Origin: Camillea tinctor
Taxonomy: Eukaryota > Ascomycota > Sordariomycetes > Xylariales > Xylariaceae
Reading direction: 5' to 3'
Assembly: GCA_022578605.1 (NCBI GenBank)
Contig: MU394051.1
Location: forward strand, 1,599,664 to 1,663,663
DNA: 64,000 nt
Part shown: positions 48,693-59,981 of the stretch, piece by piece
How the letters are laid out: each line of letters opens with the position of its first letter
Position numbering within the stretch: position 1 is the first letter of the stretch
Notes under the pieces: generated by a model
What the model saw: only the letters and a program-made list of their open reading frames with translations
Databases searched by the model: none
Told to the model about the DNA's origin: nothing
Translations under genes and position numbers: made by a program

Positions 48693-51130
48693 AGTAAGAG
48701 GAATCTGCAATTGAAGGACTCGTCGAGTTGGAGCATGGAAGTAGCGGGAACGGGCACAAGGAACCCTGCTCTCACAGAAAAAAAAACAGTTATGGCCAGG
48801 AGGAGCGTTTCTTCAATGAGAAGCTAAACCAGCAAGAGCTATCCAAATTTCATGTAACGGCGGACCAGGAGGGGTAGGTCTGTTTTTTTTTCACCTCTAA
48901 CCCTCCAAACCTTTTCTCCTTTTTTATAATTATATATACATTCAAGGTTACTATTTCCTCCCAAAGAACCTTCGTGGCCGTCTTGTGTCTAGCAAAAGCA
49001 ACAAAAAAGTAACGGGTGATTGCGTGTGTTCGTATCTACGTATTTGCTAAAGGAGGGGATTTTCAGTTGTTATTTTTTCTACGGATGGTAGATATCGGAT
49101 CATCGTTTCTTTTTGACCTAAACATGTCCCTCATGCCCTTTCTTCCAACCCCTTACCTCCATTTCCCGATTTAAATCTCTTTAAACGCTCTCTCCTATGA
49201 GGGTTGATGATTATGACGATTACGGACGGAGCTGTCTATGTTTTTTTTCTTAACTGTTTCTTTTTTTAATAATTTTTGTTACGAAGTAGGACTTGATAGA
49301 AGAGGGAGAAAAAAGGAGAAAGGAAAGAAGATGGATATATAAGAGGAAGAAAAAGGGGGAAAGAGGGAGGGGGGATATAGCCCTGGTAGGAAAGAAGAGA
49401 AGAAAATGGAGAGATCGAGGACAAGAGCAAAATTATGCAATGGGATAGAAATATAGTGACAAGGGGATTGATGGAGAGAAGAGAAAGGAAAAGAAGAAAA
49501 GAGAAAAAATATTTAACTTCGTTTTTGCCTTTTTTGTTTTGAAACGACTCTTTACCTACCCACTTACCTACCTAAATAGCCTCGCCTGAGTAGCCTGCCA
49601 TTTTCCCTCTTCCCCTTTTTGATACCTCCAAACATCCTTTATCTTACCTCTCCTCCCCTGCTCTTTTTTTCTCTCCTTCGCCGCCTTCCTCTCTTCTCGT
49701 TTATACGTTCGTAATTTATTATTTTAGGTGATTATTAATAATTAGTAATTAATTCATGACAACGTATATGTTTATACCTTACGTTTGCTACCGGTAACCT
49801 ATATAGTTGGGATGTATGTGTTGAAGGTGTTTTAAAGGGGCTGAGGCTGCTAGCGTTGCCAATTACTGCTACTAATTCGTGATTATTGCTATATATTTAG
49901 CCTACCTACCTAGATTACATGTATAACCCTACTTGTTGTGGCTTGTTATCTGCTAATCTTATTTCCTTGTAAAAGATATGGTTGCAGGATAGAAGGAAGG
50001 GCGGTTCACTCGTTTTGCCTTGGAGAAGAAAACAGGGAGTTGGGTTAGTACAACCTGGTAATATAATCTCTTCTTCCACCCTGGCTTCTCTCTTGTCTAT
50101 CTCTCTTAGATAAATTTTGTTTTAGACATCTGAATGGGGGCATAGGAAAATGTTTAATACAGCTGCAAGGGGAGGGAATATATGATATCTATTATGTGTC
50201 AAGCACCTAGCTATATGGTACGGGATACGAGGAAGAGCATGGTACATATCGAGATGCCTATCTACCTAACCAGCTAACTAGTGTAGTGTAAATGGATGAT
50301 TAAATGGTTGAAAATGGCGTGCTCGTTATCAGCTACTTTTTAAGGGCATCCTCTAGCATAGTGACGCGGGCTGGAAAACACTATCTCCTATTGTTTACTG
50401 TAGCTAAGAGACTACATGATTAGATAGACGAGCAATGAAGCTCGAGCAAGGTACACATATAAATTATGTCATGCTATGTCGCTTCTTTCTTCTTTTATTT
50501 TTGATATATACTTACGTGGCATATGTTTTGATGACTGACCCTTAGAGGGATAGTGATGTGACGTTTTCCTTTTTCTTTTCGATAACTACCTCGGACTATC
50601 ATATCGAGTTTTTACGGTCCTAGGTTAGAGATGGTTGTCTTTCGAGGTGTATCGAGCTCTATGAGTAAATTAGCCTTGGCGACAAATTCAATAACGAAAA
50701 AAACTAATGTGCTGGGTCATGAATATCTCGAAGTAGTAGAAGTCGTAGCTGTCCACTTCTTCGAGGGTACAAAGTATTGGGAGCATCCACTGGATGCCTG
50801 TATGATCATGCTAGATTCTGAGAAGAGAACACGTGAAAAGTGTACGTCTTTCTCATCCTGGCATTACTATTCTGCAGAGAATTATGCTGTGTAATGTTCC
50901 CCATCTGCTACTCTTCCCGAATGCTCTAACATTTACCCCTGACGTTATCGTTGAACTGATTCATTCGTCTTTTAATTCAACAAAGCGCTGAACGTAGGTG
51001 ATATATCATATCATCCATCGTATCTTTCTATACGTGAAACGTGATGCCTCGTTCCTCATGCCTTGCTCTCGACTGGGGGTATTTTCCGCCAATAAAAAAA
51101 ATCTATCCAACAATAATGTAGAAACGCTCT
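48693..51130. other. Convergent intergenic region, RhoGAP / amino-acid permease
   Basis: This 2.4 kb lies between two convergent genes and contains T-rich and purine-rich tracts (49270-49520) and TACCTA words. It probably contains long 3' UTRs. The frame at 50631-50894 (87 residues) resembles nothing I know and is not called. Confidence 0.55.
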
Positions 51131-53258
51131 CTAAATACCATTGCTCGCGCACTGGAATGCCTTGCCTACAGTACCTGCTTCGAATTCGTCAATGATGCCC
51201 TGCACACTCGTGTAGGTTCCTGCTGTGAGGAAGAAAAAGCCTGTCAAGATGATGAAGATGTTAAGAATGCCTTCAAACCAGCCCCGGAATGACCGATCGT
51301 GGAACAATGATACGGCGCCGTCGGCTTTTCGCATGCGGAAGTAAGCGAGGCCCCAGAAAATAAAACCAAAGAATGAGTCAAAGAGTGAAGACATGAGCGA
51401 TAGAACTAAGGTTAGGTTAGCTGATGGCACGACCTAAAGAATTCACCATTGACTTACGAGAGTTGAAGAAGGGGATAGAGTTCGCGATTATGAAGGCAAG
51501 AATCCAGGTGCCCACTAGGGAAGTGTTAGTGATAAAATTGTAGTTAAAGCCCAAGGGATCATACGTAGAATCAATGCCCAACTTGCCCAGCCCACCACAG
51601 TATGTTCGTTCTTGTGCCGCGAGTTCTGAAATATACGGAAAAAGATGAACCGAGCTGAGACAGAGGCATATAGGACACCTAGGAAAATGATAGTTGGAAT
51701 CATGAACGAGTAAGAAATCTTCTTGAATAGCGGTTCTAGGGAACCAAAGGCCGGTGAAGTCATATACTGGTTGCCTGTATATACGTATACGACGGCACCA
51801 ACAACGCTAAAAACGAGGATTTCGAGAATCGTGCATGCCCATAGGGCCTTAGGGAAATCCCTAGGCTCACGCATTTCGGCGATGAAGCTAGGAAGCGTTA
51901 TCTGTCCGATAAAGGTGTAGCTGATATTGAGAAAAGCGTTCAATCCCGATACGAAAGTGGTGCCTAGGACTGGAATAGCCGTTACAATAGGGTTACCAAA
52001 TGGCAAGGCTGCCCCAGTATCGGGATCCGTTGCGGGAAACGGGCTATAACCAGCAGGGTGGTCCTCAACGGCAGAGAAGATGACGGCCAGGAGGACAGAG
52101 ATAAATGTAAAAATAGCCGAGGCGGTTCCAAGCTTTGATAGCATGCTGAAAGTACGAGGTAACGATGATAACCAGCACACTATCGTGACAATGACACCGA
52201 AAGAGACGGTTTGGCAGGCGACGCTCGAGGTTTCGCCTCCAACCATCGTGTTGATATACTTGGCTCCAACAAGGACATGTAGACCCTGGAAAAGGGGTTA
52301 GCCTAATGAATCGACAGATTAGAACGATTTTTGTTTTCTTAACCAACCTGAATAAAAGTATTATTCAAAATGAACATGACGGCTGTAAAGTACCACGCCC
52401 ACTTCTGGCCCCAGAAGAGCATTTGCCCAATGTCGCATACATCTCTTACTTCGGGGTGCCGTAGACAGAATTCCCACAGTACCAGAGATCTACCAATACC
52501 CATTAGTGTCATCTTGGTTTATGGTTTCTCGCATGACTTACGTATACAAGACAATTAGGGCCTGGAACACGGTTAGGATGATGCTGCGATATTTTTTTTT
52601 AGTATCATGCCCTGCCAAGATAACGCCTAGCAGCTAAGAAAGCTTACCCTGGGACGAGACCAAGGACGCTGTAAGACCAAGGAAAGCTCATGATAGCCTA
52701 TAAAAGTATTAGCTCTGATTCCCATTGTGTTCATTTTCTACGATAATTGCGCCTAGTTGGCACTCATCTCAGTGCTACCATGTTGTCGATGGTGGAACTT
52801 GGGGATAAGGGGTGGTTGAGGGAGTGAGACATAGGTAAACAACAAAAAGAAACAAGGATAACCTACCAAGCAAATATATTCGGAGAATAGCAAAGCAGCT
52901 GTCTGTTATGATTTGAGGAGGATGTCAGCTCATTGTCATGGCACTCTTGGCTCCCGTCTGGGCAATGCTTCTGCCGACTACGCACCTTTTGCCAGCTACA
53001 AGTACGGTACTGAATGGCGCAATTGGCCTCTTCCTCGATCTGTTTAGTGAGGATAACATCGCTATTAAGACCACTGTCGGAATCCTGGGCGGCTTCGGAA
53101 ACGGGGGCAATCTGGGGGGCGATGCGAGGTCCGATCCTAACGTTTTTACCACCAAACCATGCAGACCAACCATGAGGAATGGTAGAGACGGCTTCCAAGT
53201 CGTAAGTAGACGGCGGGTCTGACGAGACATCCGCCTTGTAACCAGTAGTCGCAACCAT
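51131..53258 (-). CDS. AAAP-family amino-acid permease, Mtr-like
   Basis: A secondary amino-acid transporter of the AAAP superfamily, close to the Neurospora neutral/aromatic amino-acid permease Mtr; likely plasma membrane, proton-coupled. Eight exons: 53258-52986, 52902-52867, 52697-52648, 52583-52542, 52489-52348, 52285-51565, 51514-51458 and 51405-51131, giving 531 residues. The N-terminal tail carries NCAIQYRTCSWQK, followed by TM1 with TAALLFSEYICLAIMSFPWS and VLGLVPGI, then DVCDIGQMLFWGQKWAWYFT, GLHVLVGAKYINT and ISYTFIGQITLPSFIAEMREP. The C-terminal half has LSLMSSLFDSFFGFIFWGLAY. About eleven membrane segments fit. The start at MVATTGYK was chosen because it is the first ATG giving the acidic tail; the frame stays open upstream. 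Three exons of 36-50 nt are unusually small. Substrate range is inferred from family. Confidence 0.92.
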
Positions 53259-56200
53259 AGTAGCGGTTGTGGGAAGAGGGCGAAGGGGAGAGAAGAGAGC
53301 CGAGGGGCGTAGCGAAGAACTATTCAATGGTCGTGGTATAATACGGCGTAGTAAATAACCGATAACAAACAATCGACTAAGCAAACAAGCAAGACGATAA
53401 GTGAATCCGGTCGCTCTCTATCGAATAGCCAATACCTACGGCATAGGTAAGATATCGGCGTATATTGAGAATGAAAGAAGGGAAAGGTCAAGTTAGACAA
53501 GTACAAGACAGATCGAAGAACTCTGAACCCAATGGATGTCAGAACTTAAGCGGGAAATAAAAGAGCCATCTCTGTGGGAAGGACGAGTTTAAAGGGAAGA
53601 AAGAGGATGAAAACTGGGTTTTGTTCAACCATAAATAATGTGAGATTTAGGAAAGAGAACGAGAGACGGAGATGAACGAGGAGGATGAGGTATACTACGC
53701 ACCTAGACTACCTGTATATGTACATACATGCAACAATACATGTGCGTTTACATGGATATGGTTGAAATAGGATGTGAGGATTCTTAGCATTTGGCCGCTG
53801 CTAGCAGGGGAAGATCGTCCACTAAACCACCTAGAGACACGGGCTAACCTGCCTACATAGTTAGGCCCCTGTTATTTTTTTCAAGTTCCTTTCTCTTTAC
53901 TAGTCTACGTATCTACGATGGACATCTATGGGATATGTACATAGTGTAGTGTACACAATGCTAAGATAAGGGGAGTAGATTTGAAACTTAAAAGTATGTA
54001 CATAGGTTACCCCAGCTACCTACCTAGTACTAAGTAAACCCATTGGAACGATAACGAAAGGGCGACCGAGGTGACGTACTTACATACATGGTGGCTGATA
54101 AAGACATTTCCATTCTATCGATGCTTATTCCCTCGCCTACTCCGAGTTTTCCAAAGGCAAAAAAGACGGGACAGGGAAATGAAAAAGCCAAACGAGGCGA
54201 ATCAGCTACTAGATCCGAGTTGTTGTTCAACCCTGGCCGTGCTACATCGCCTTATTGCAACATGAGTCCCCACGATCCTTCATGCCTGCATACGCATACA
54301 TACCTGTTTATGTACCTAGAGAGGCAGGTCACGCAATCAGCTATGACTATGACGAACTGCCCAGCCGCCAAATCACATTTTCACGTTTTCGAGGGTCTGC
54401 GAATCACGAATCGAAGAGACTACAAAACGTTAGGTAATTAAAACCAATCGGATTGGATTTATCTGGAGGGAGAGAGAAAAAGACAAAAGAATAGAAATTG
54501 AAATTGGAATTTGGGAACAGAAAGGAACTGGGAATGGGAAATTTATCGATGGGATGGGGAATTTACACTGAAAAAGAACTTCCTTGTAAACCAAAACAGA
54601 CTAAACTGATAAGACTCGGATAGAGGACCTGTGAAAGACATTTTTATTGGCCGAGACAGAGAGATTCTAACAAGTACCAAGTCATACTCAAAATCTGTGC
54701 GTCACTTTATCATCTACCTGCTACTAGACAGTGACATCTACCCAGGACGTCAATAACTTATACTTAATCAGTTGAGTTTATAGTACCAATTGATTGATTG
54801 ATTAGATATTTAATAAACAACATTGTCAATTGCTTAGGTATACATGCATATCTTTGCCTGCCTAGTTTAAGCTAGATGTAGTATTGCACGTGGAATAATA
54901 CCTATGGTTAAGTACTAACCTAGGTCAGGGTATTCTATAAAGAAGGGCTGATCCAACTGCGTATGACGAACGTGTCATGGATTGGGGTCATGTTGCCATT
55001 TGCAAGCAACCTTACCACCATTCACGTACATACTCGGTAATGGACCGAGGTGCCCATTATGTCATTCGGTAACGATGGCTACCTAGCAGCCTAGCCACTA
55101 CTACTCCACTGGCAGTGTCTCTCTCTTTTTCTCTGCATGTAACATCCCAGACTTGCGGGGAGGGGTAATATAAAGGCTATGTTAATGCATGTGTGTAGTG
55201 CAACCAATTTCATACATCGTCGTGAGATGGAGAATCTAAGACAACTTGGGTGGTATGATCTGAGTGATAGATAACGTACTAACCTAGCACATTATTTATG
55301 GAATACCACATTATTAGTCCAAAACGGAGTATAATTATTACCCTGTCTACAATAGAAAAGAGAAGAAAAGAAAAAAAGGCTAGAAAAGGGACGATCGAGA
55401 AAGATCTATATATGTACCTAGATTTAGATATAGATACTCTAGGGACACCGACCAACCAACCTTCCGACTGCCCGACTGCCTACATGCGTAGCCGCATCGA
55501 TGCAGGAACCCACTTTAAAACATACAGTTTCGTCCTGTTTTGACAAATGTCAATGTTTGGGTTTGGGTAGGTGTTACATAGGTTGAAGGTTTCTGAATAT
55601 GTATTCTGTTCAATGTCAAATGTCTTGATATGATCAATTGACTCCACCGACTGATAAAAAAACCCGGTTATATTTACCGAGGCTCCTTGTTACAAATATG
55701 ACTTGGATGATTGGATGAATGGATATAGAGAAAAGCAGAAGAAGAAAAAACCACCATAAGTTCTTTAGATGCTAAGTCCGGGAATTCCGGGAATTCCATA
55801 CCTCGATCTGTTTTGTGCTTGATTGCGGGAAGGCTAAGGCGCGAAGAGCCGGCATCTGGACTTGGTTCTTGACCTAACGTACGGTAGTTGTGGTTAGTTT
55901 AAGACACTATGTATTACTTACTACCTTAATTCTTTACATGCGTTCAAATGTTCTAGATGTCATACTTTGTGATCAGGAAGTTAGTAAGAGAGGATAAGGT
56001 TGATACTAGTTGATACAATATGAGAAAAAAAAAATAGCAATGGGAGGTGAGGATAGGAGATGAGAATGCAAGGGGAAGGTATACACAGATCAAGGTGCTA
56101 CAATTTGGTACCATTGTATTTCTTTGATGTTTGCTGACCAACGCCCTGGGTTCGGGATTGACGAATGATATGAGAGAAAGCAGGGGACAGACGCTCTGTT

Positions 56201-57046
56201 CTCCCCCGCAATGTGGATCCAGATTGACCCGCCAACCCAGTTAATTAACTAGCTTGCCCATTCCCCCACACAAACAACTGGTTTGAGTCTGAGGGGCGTG
56301 CAGCCAGCTGACTGGGTCTGCCTCTCCGAAGGATTCAAAGCTTGCCCCGTGGAGAGAGAGGACGGGGTAGGGGGTAGGAAGAGGGACCTAGGTAGATTAA
56401 GGGTGTTGTTCCATCACCCATCTTACCATGACGATAATTTTTGGAGCGAAGTCGGCGAGAAGGGTCACCCGAAACATGCTTGCTAAGCTGTACAGTTTTT
56501 AGTTTAAATATCGGTAAATTTTGTCATGTCAATTTCGGATTTATCGTGAACAAAAAATAAAGTAAAAGGGAGAAAAATACGATTAAAGAAAACCGTTTCT
56601 TTTTCTTCCGATTCTTGGAATAAGTATGGATGTTATATCTCTCGCCTCTCTAATCTACTACCATTACTTACATACTTAAATATACTTAAATTTCGCCCAT
56701 CAACCTTAAAAGAAAAAAACAAAAGCTTATAAGACTTGGCCTAACTCTTTATTAGTAGTCCCGTCAGTCTAAGAGGATCCCCCAAAACTCCGATTGGCAC
56801 CGACAACGCAATAGTTCAGCTAGGGTTTGATCAATAATAATAATAATCTAAAAGAGGAAAAGAAAAAGAAAGGGAAGAGGGAAAAAAGCTGGGCGTTTGC
56901 TTACCGACTTCTTGCATCTCCTTCTTCCGTCTGCCAATCACTTTTTTTTATTTGTATTTTATTTTTCTTCTTCTCTTCTTCTTCTTCCTCCTCGTTGGCC
57001 ATCAGTTGTTGCCGTTGCCGTCTATCATACTTGGAATCCGACTAAT
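53259..57046. promoter_or_regulatory. Divergent 3.8 kb region between amino-acid permease and MFS gene
   Basis: The two transporter genes point away from each other across this gap. It holds microsatellite-like and TACCTA-rich DNA, a GGGAATTCC direct repeat near 55780-55798 and a pyrimidine-rich stretch directly before the MFS start. I found no gene. Confidence 0.5.
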
Positions 57047-59493
57047 ATGCATACCACCGGAGATTCCGGTAAGTGATGAGTTTTGCTTTTTTTCTCCCCC
57101 TTCTTATTAATATACCTATGCGCAGCCCATGATGGCAAGGCTGGAGGCTTCGCGACTTTTATATCATACGGGATTTGCACGCGTTGCGGCGATGCATCCG
57201 GCTTTGCCCTCCGATGCAGTTATGGGTTTGAATACCTAGGTATCTACCTAGACCAGGGAAGCTAATCCCGTCTTGTAGTAAAAGCCTCCGACGACAAGGA
57301 GAGTGGTGGTGGCATCGAGATCTCGGGAAACAACACGTACCATCCCGGCATCGCCGACGTTGAGTTCGATGAGCTCCACGTACAATGTCCGGCGCATACA
57401 ACGGAGCGCCGGCTTATGGCGCGGGTCGACTGGCATCTGATGCCCTTTCTCTGCATCCTGTACCTCCTAGCCTTTTTGGACCGAGTCAACATTGCCAATG
57501 CTAGGTCTTATGGTTTGGAGGAGGACCTCATGCTCGAAAGGGTCCAGTACAATACCTGTAAGCAACCTCCCAAGGATCGCTTCGCCTAACCGTGCATCCT
57601 TGAGCAGCCTTTCGGCATCGTATTTTCACTAAACTCTGCCCCTATAGCTCTGACTATGTTTTTTGTCCCGTATATCTTCTTTGAAATACCAAGCAATGGT
57701 TAGTACAGAACCTCCCCTGCTCACTTTTTATTTGTAACTTGAGCCTGGTTTTTCTCGATATTATTTTTTTCGTCCTTGGTTACATGCTTACTTCGGTGTT
57801 AGTACGTGAAGTCCGCGTCTTGAGCTCAAATAGGCAAATTGGAGTCAAGGGGCAAAAATTCGGAATTTTCCCGAAAGGGACACTAACGCAAAGCAGATCC
57901 TGCTCAAGCGCTTCTCGCCGCGCATATGGCTTCCGGGTTGTATGCTAGGCTTCGGCGTTGTTTCCGTATGTCAAGGCGTGGTCCAGAATTATTCAGGTCT
58001 CCTAGCTACGCGGTTCTTCTTGGGTCTCTTCGAGACTGGCATGTTTCCAGGTATGGCTCCCAGGTCCTTAGATGTATAACACATAGCAAATACTTACCAA
58101 CTATTAGGATGTTTTTATCTCATCGGTATGTCGTCGCAAGTTTGAGGTTGCATCACACATGGTGACGCGATGCGGCGATGAACGGGCTCACTGCGTCGTG
58201 CATGTGCATATTTACGCTTAGATCGTTCGCTAACATTGTGGTCTGTAAGGCATGTGGTACAAGCGAAGTGAAGCTCAGAAGCGGTACTCTCTGTTCTTTT
58301 CGTCCACCTCATTAGCTGGAGCTTTCGGTGGTCTCCTAGCTTCTGCTATTGGCGAAAGTACGTCTATCCCCTTTTTTTTATGTCCGAGCTCTCGCCGGGT
58401 CACGACGTTGGGCTAGTGGACTATCCCTCGGCTCGGACTGACTGATATGTTACTTAGTGGATGGTATTCGTGGGTATCATGGATGGAGATGGATTTTCAT
58501 CCTAGAAGGAATTCTTACCGCTGTAGTCGCAATAGTTTTCTTCTTCATATTTCCTTCCTTGTAAGTTTGACTCGAGTCCCTTAACGCCGTTGGGTTACGT
58601 GCCTGACTCGTGAGCAGCCCAGAGCAAGCCAAATGGTTGGCCGAAGACGAGAGACAGTTTATAAAGGCACGCCTACAAGCCGATCAAGGCCGCAACGCCG
58701 CGGAGCGCAAAGTTAGCTTCCGCGATGTTATAACCGTGATGAAGGACCATCGTGTCTGGTTAGGTGGATTCATGTATTTCGGACTCATTGTGCCGGCGTA
58801 CAGCTACGCATTCTTCGCCCCGAGAATCATCTCCACCTACCATTACAGCCCTATCCAAACACAGCTACACTCAGTACCTCCGTGGGCCGCGTCTTTCGTA
58901 TTTTCTCTCATCACGGCTTTCTTTTCTGATTTGACCCGCCACCGTGCCACCTTTGCGATTGCGCCGTTAGCTATAACCCTCGCCGGATTTGGTGTTTTGC
59001 TGAGAGTACACGACGATACGACGGTAGAGTACGCAATGCTCTTCCTCATCACCATGGGATCATATGGAGTTATGCCGATTTTGGTTTGCTGGTTTACCAT
59101 GAACCTTGGAGGTCATCATCGTCGATCGATAGGTACAGCTTGGCAGATTGGTTTTGGTAATATGTATGTTTGCTAGCCCCTACCCCTTTCTTTCTTGTTC
59201 TTGTCTCCACCTTCCATTATACCCTATAAGAACGGCTACTAACGTAGTGTCCTTAAAGTGGCGGTATTATTGCCACATACGCTTTCCTCGACTCCGACGC
59301 TCCTGAATTCAGGAATGGGTACTCGATTTGTCTTGGATTCACATGTCTGAGCGCCCTCGCATCAACCTTGTACCTAATATCGATATATCTCGAGAACCAA
59401 AAGAGAGAAAAGGCCGCTACCAACGTCGGCTTATCTGACTACGAGAAAACCGAGCTGGGTGATCTGAACCCCGAGTTTAGATATATGTACTAG
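57047..59493 (+). pseudogene. MFS transporter, anion:cation symporter family, with one-base frame disruption
   Basis: A 12-helix MFS permease of the ACS family (relatives carry allantoate, nicotinate or other organic anions). Exons: 57047-57068, 57279-57557, 57648-57698, 57897-58050, 58108-58125, 58250-58357, 58458-58560, 58618-59163 and 59259-59493. Family features: WHLMPFLCILYLLAFLDRVN (TM1 with the DRxN motif), FFVPYIFFEIPSN, LLKRFSPRIWLPGCM, TRFFLGLFETGMFPG, MWYKRSEAQKRYSLFFSS, GWRWIFILEG, PAYSYAFFAPRII and NLGGHHRRSIGTAWQIGFGN. All joins fit in phase except 57698/57897: exon 4 ends AAT G and the only AG acceptor is followed by ATC CTG CTC, leaving one base too many. Without it the protein would be about 504 residues, normal for the family. 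It is therefore a recently broken gene, a sequencing error or a non-canonical splice; everything downstream is intact, so decay is not advanced. Confidence 0.7.
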
Positions 59494-59981
59494 ACATGAG
59501 GCGCGCGAGCGCGACGGACTCGGGGATAAAACAGAAGATTCATGGCTTGAATATATTCAAGCAACATATAAGAGCTATGGAATTGCGGGAGATCGGACCC
59601 AGGGTCCCTGGAATTTGACGAGGGATCTAATGGGGAAATTTTCAGGAGCTCGCTTTGGTGGTCAGAAACTTGGGAAAGGATGATATATCCACAAGAGGCT
59701 CTGGATAGACCACCTACTTTGTTATTTAGGTATTCAGTTCAGCAAGTACCTATCTAGCAATTGATTAACCGTCTGCATAAACCTAGCGCTAACCCCCTGG
59801 TCGAGCCAAAAAAAAAAAAAAAGAAGCTTCTTTATAGTCATTCAGTCTGCCTTTTTCCTAACTGACCGTTTAGATAGTGTATCCAAGATTGACATCCTGA
59901 CTTCCCTCTTTATCATTACGGAATGGAAAATAATAAAAGAAAGACCAAGCAGATGATATAGCTAGAACATGTTTCTCCCAG
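59494..59981. other. Convergent 3' region, MFS gene / zinc-finger gene
   Basis: These 488 bases lie between two convergent stops and include a run of about 15 A near 59809. Nothing else is recognised. Confidence 0.6.
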
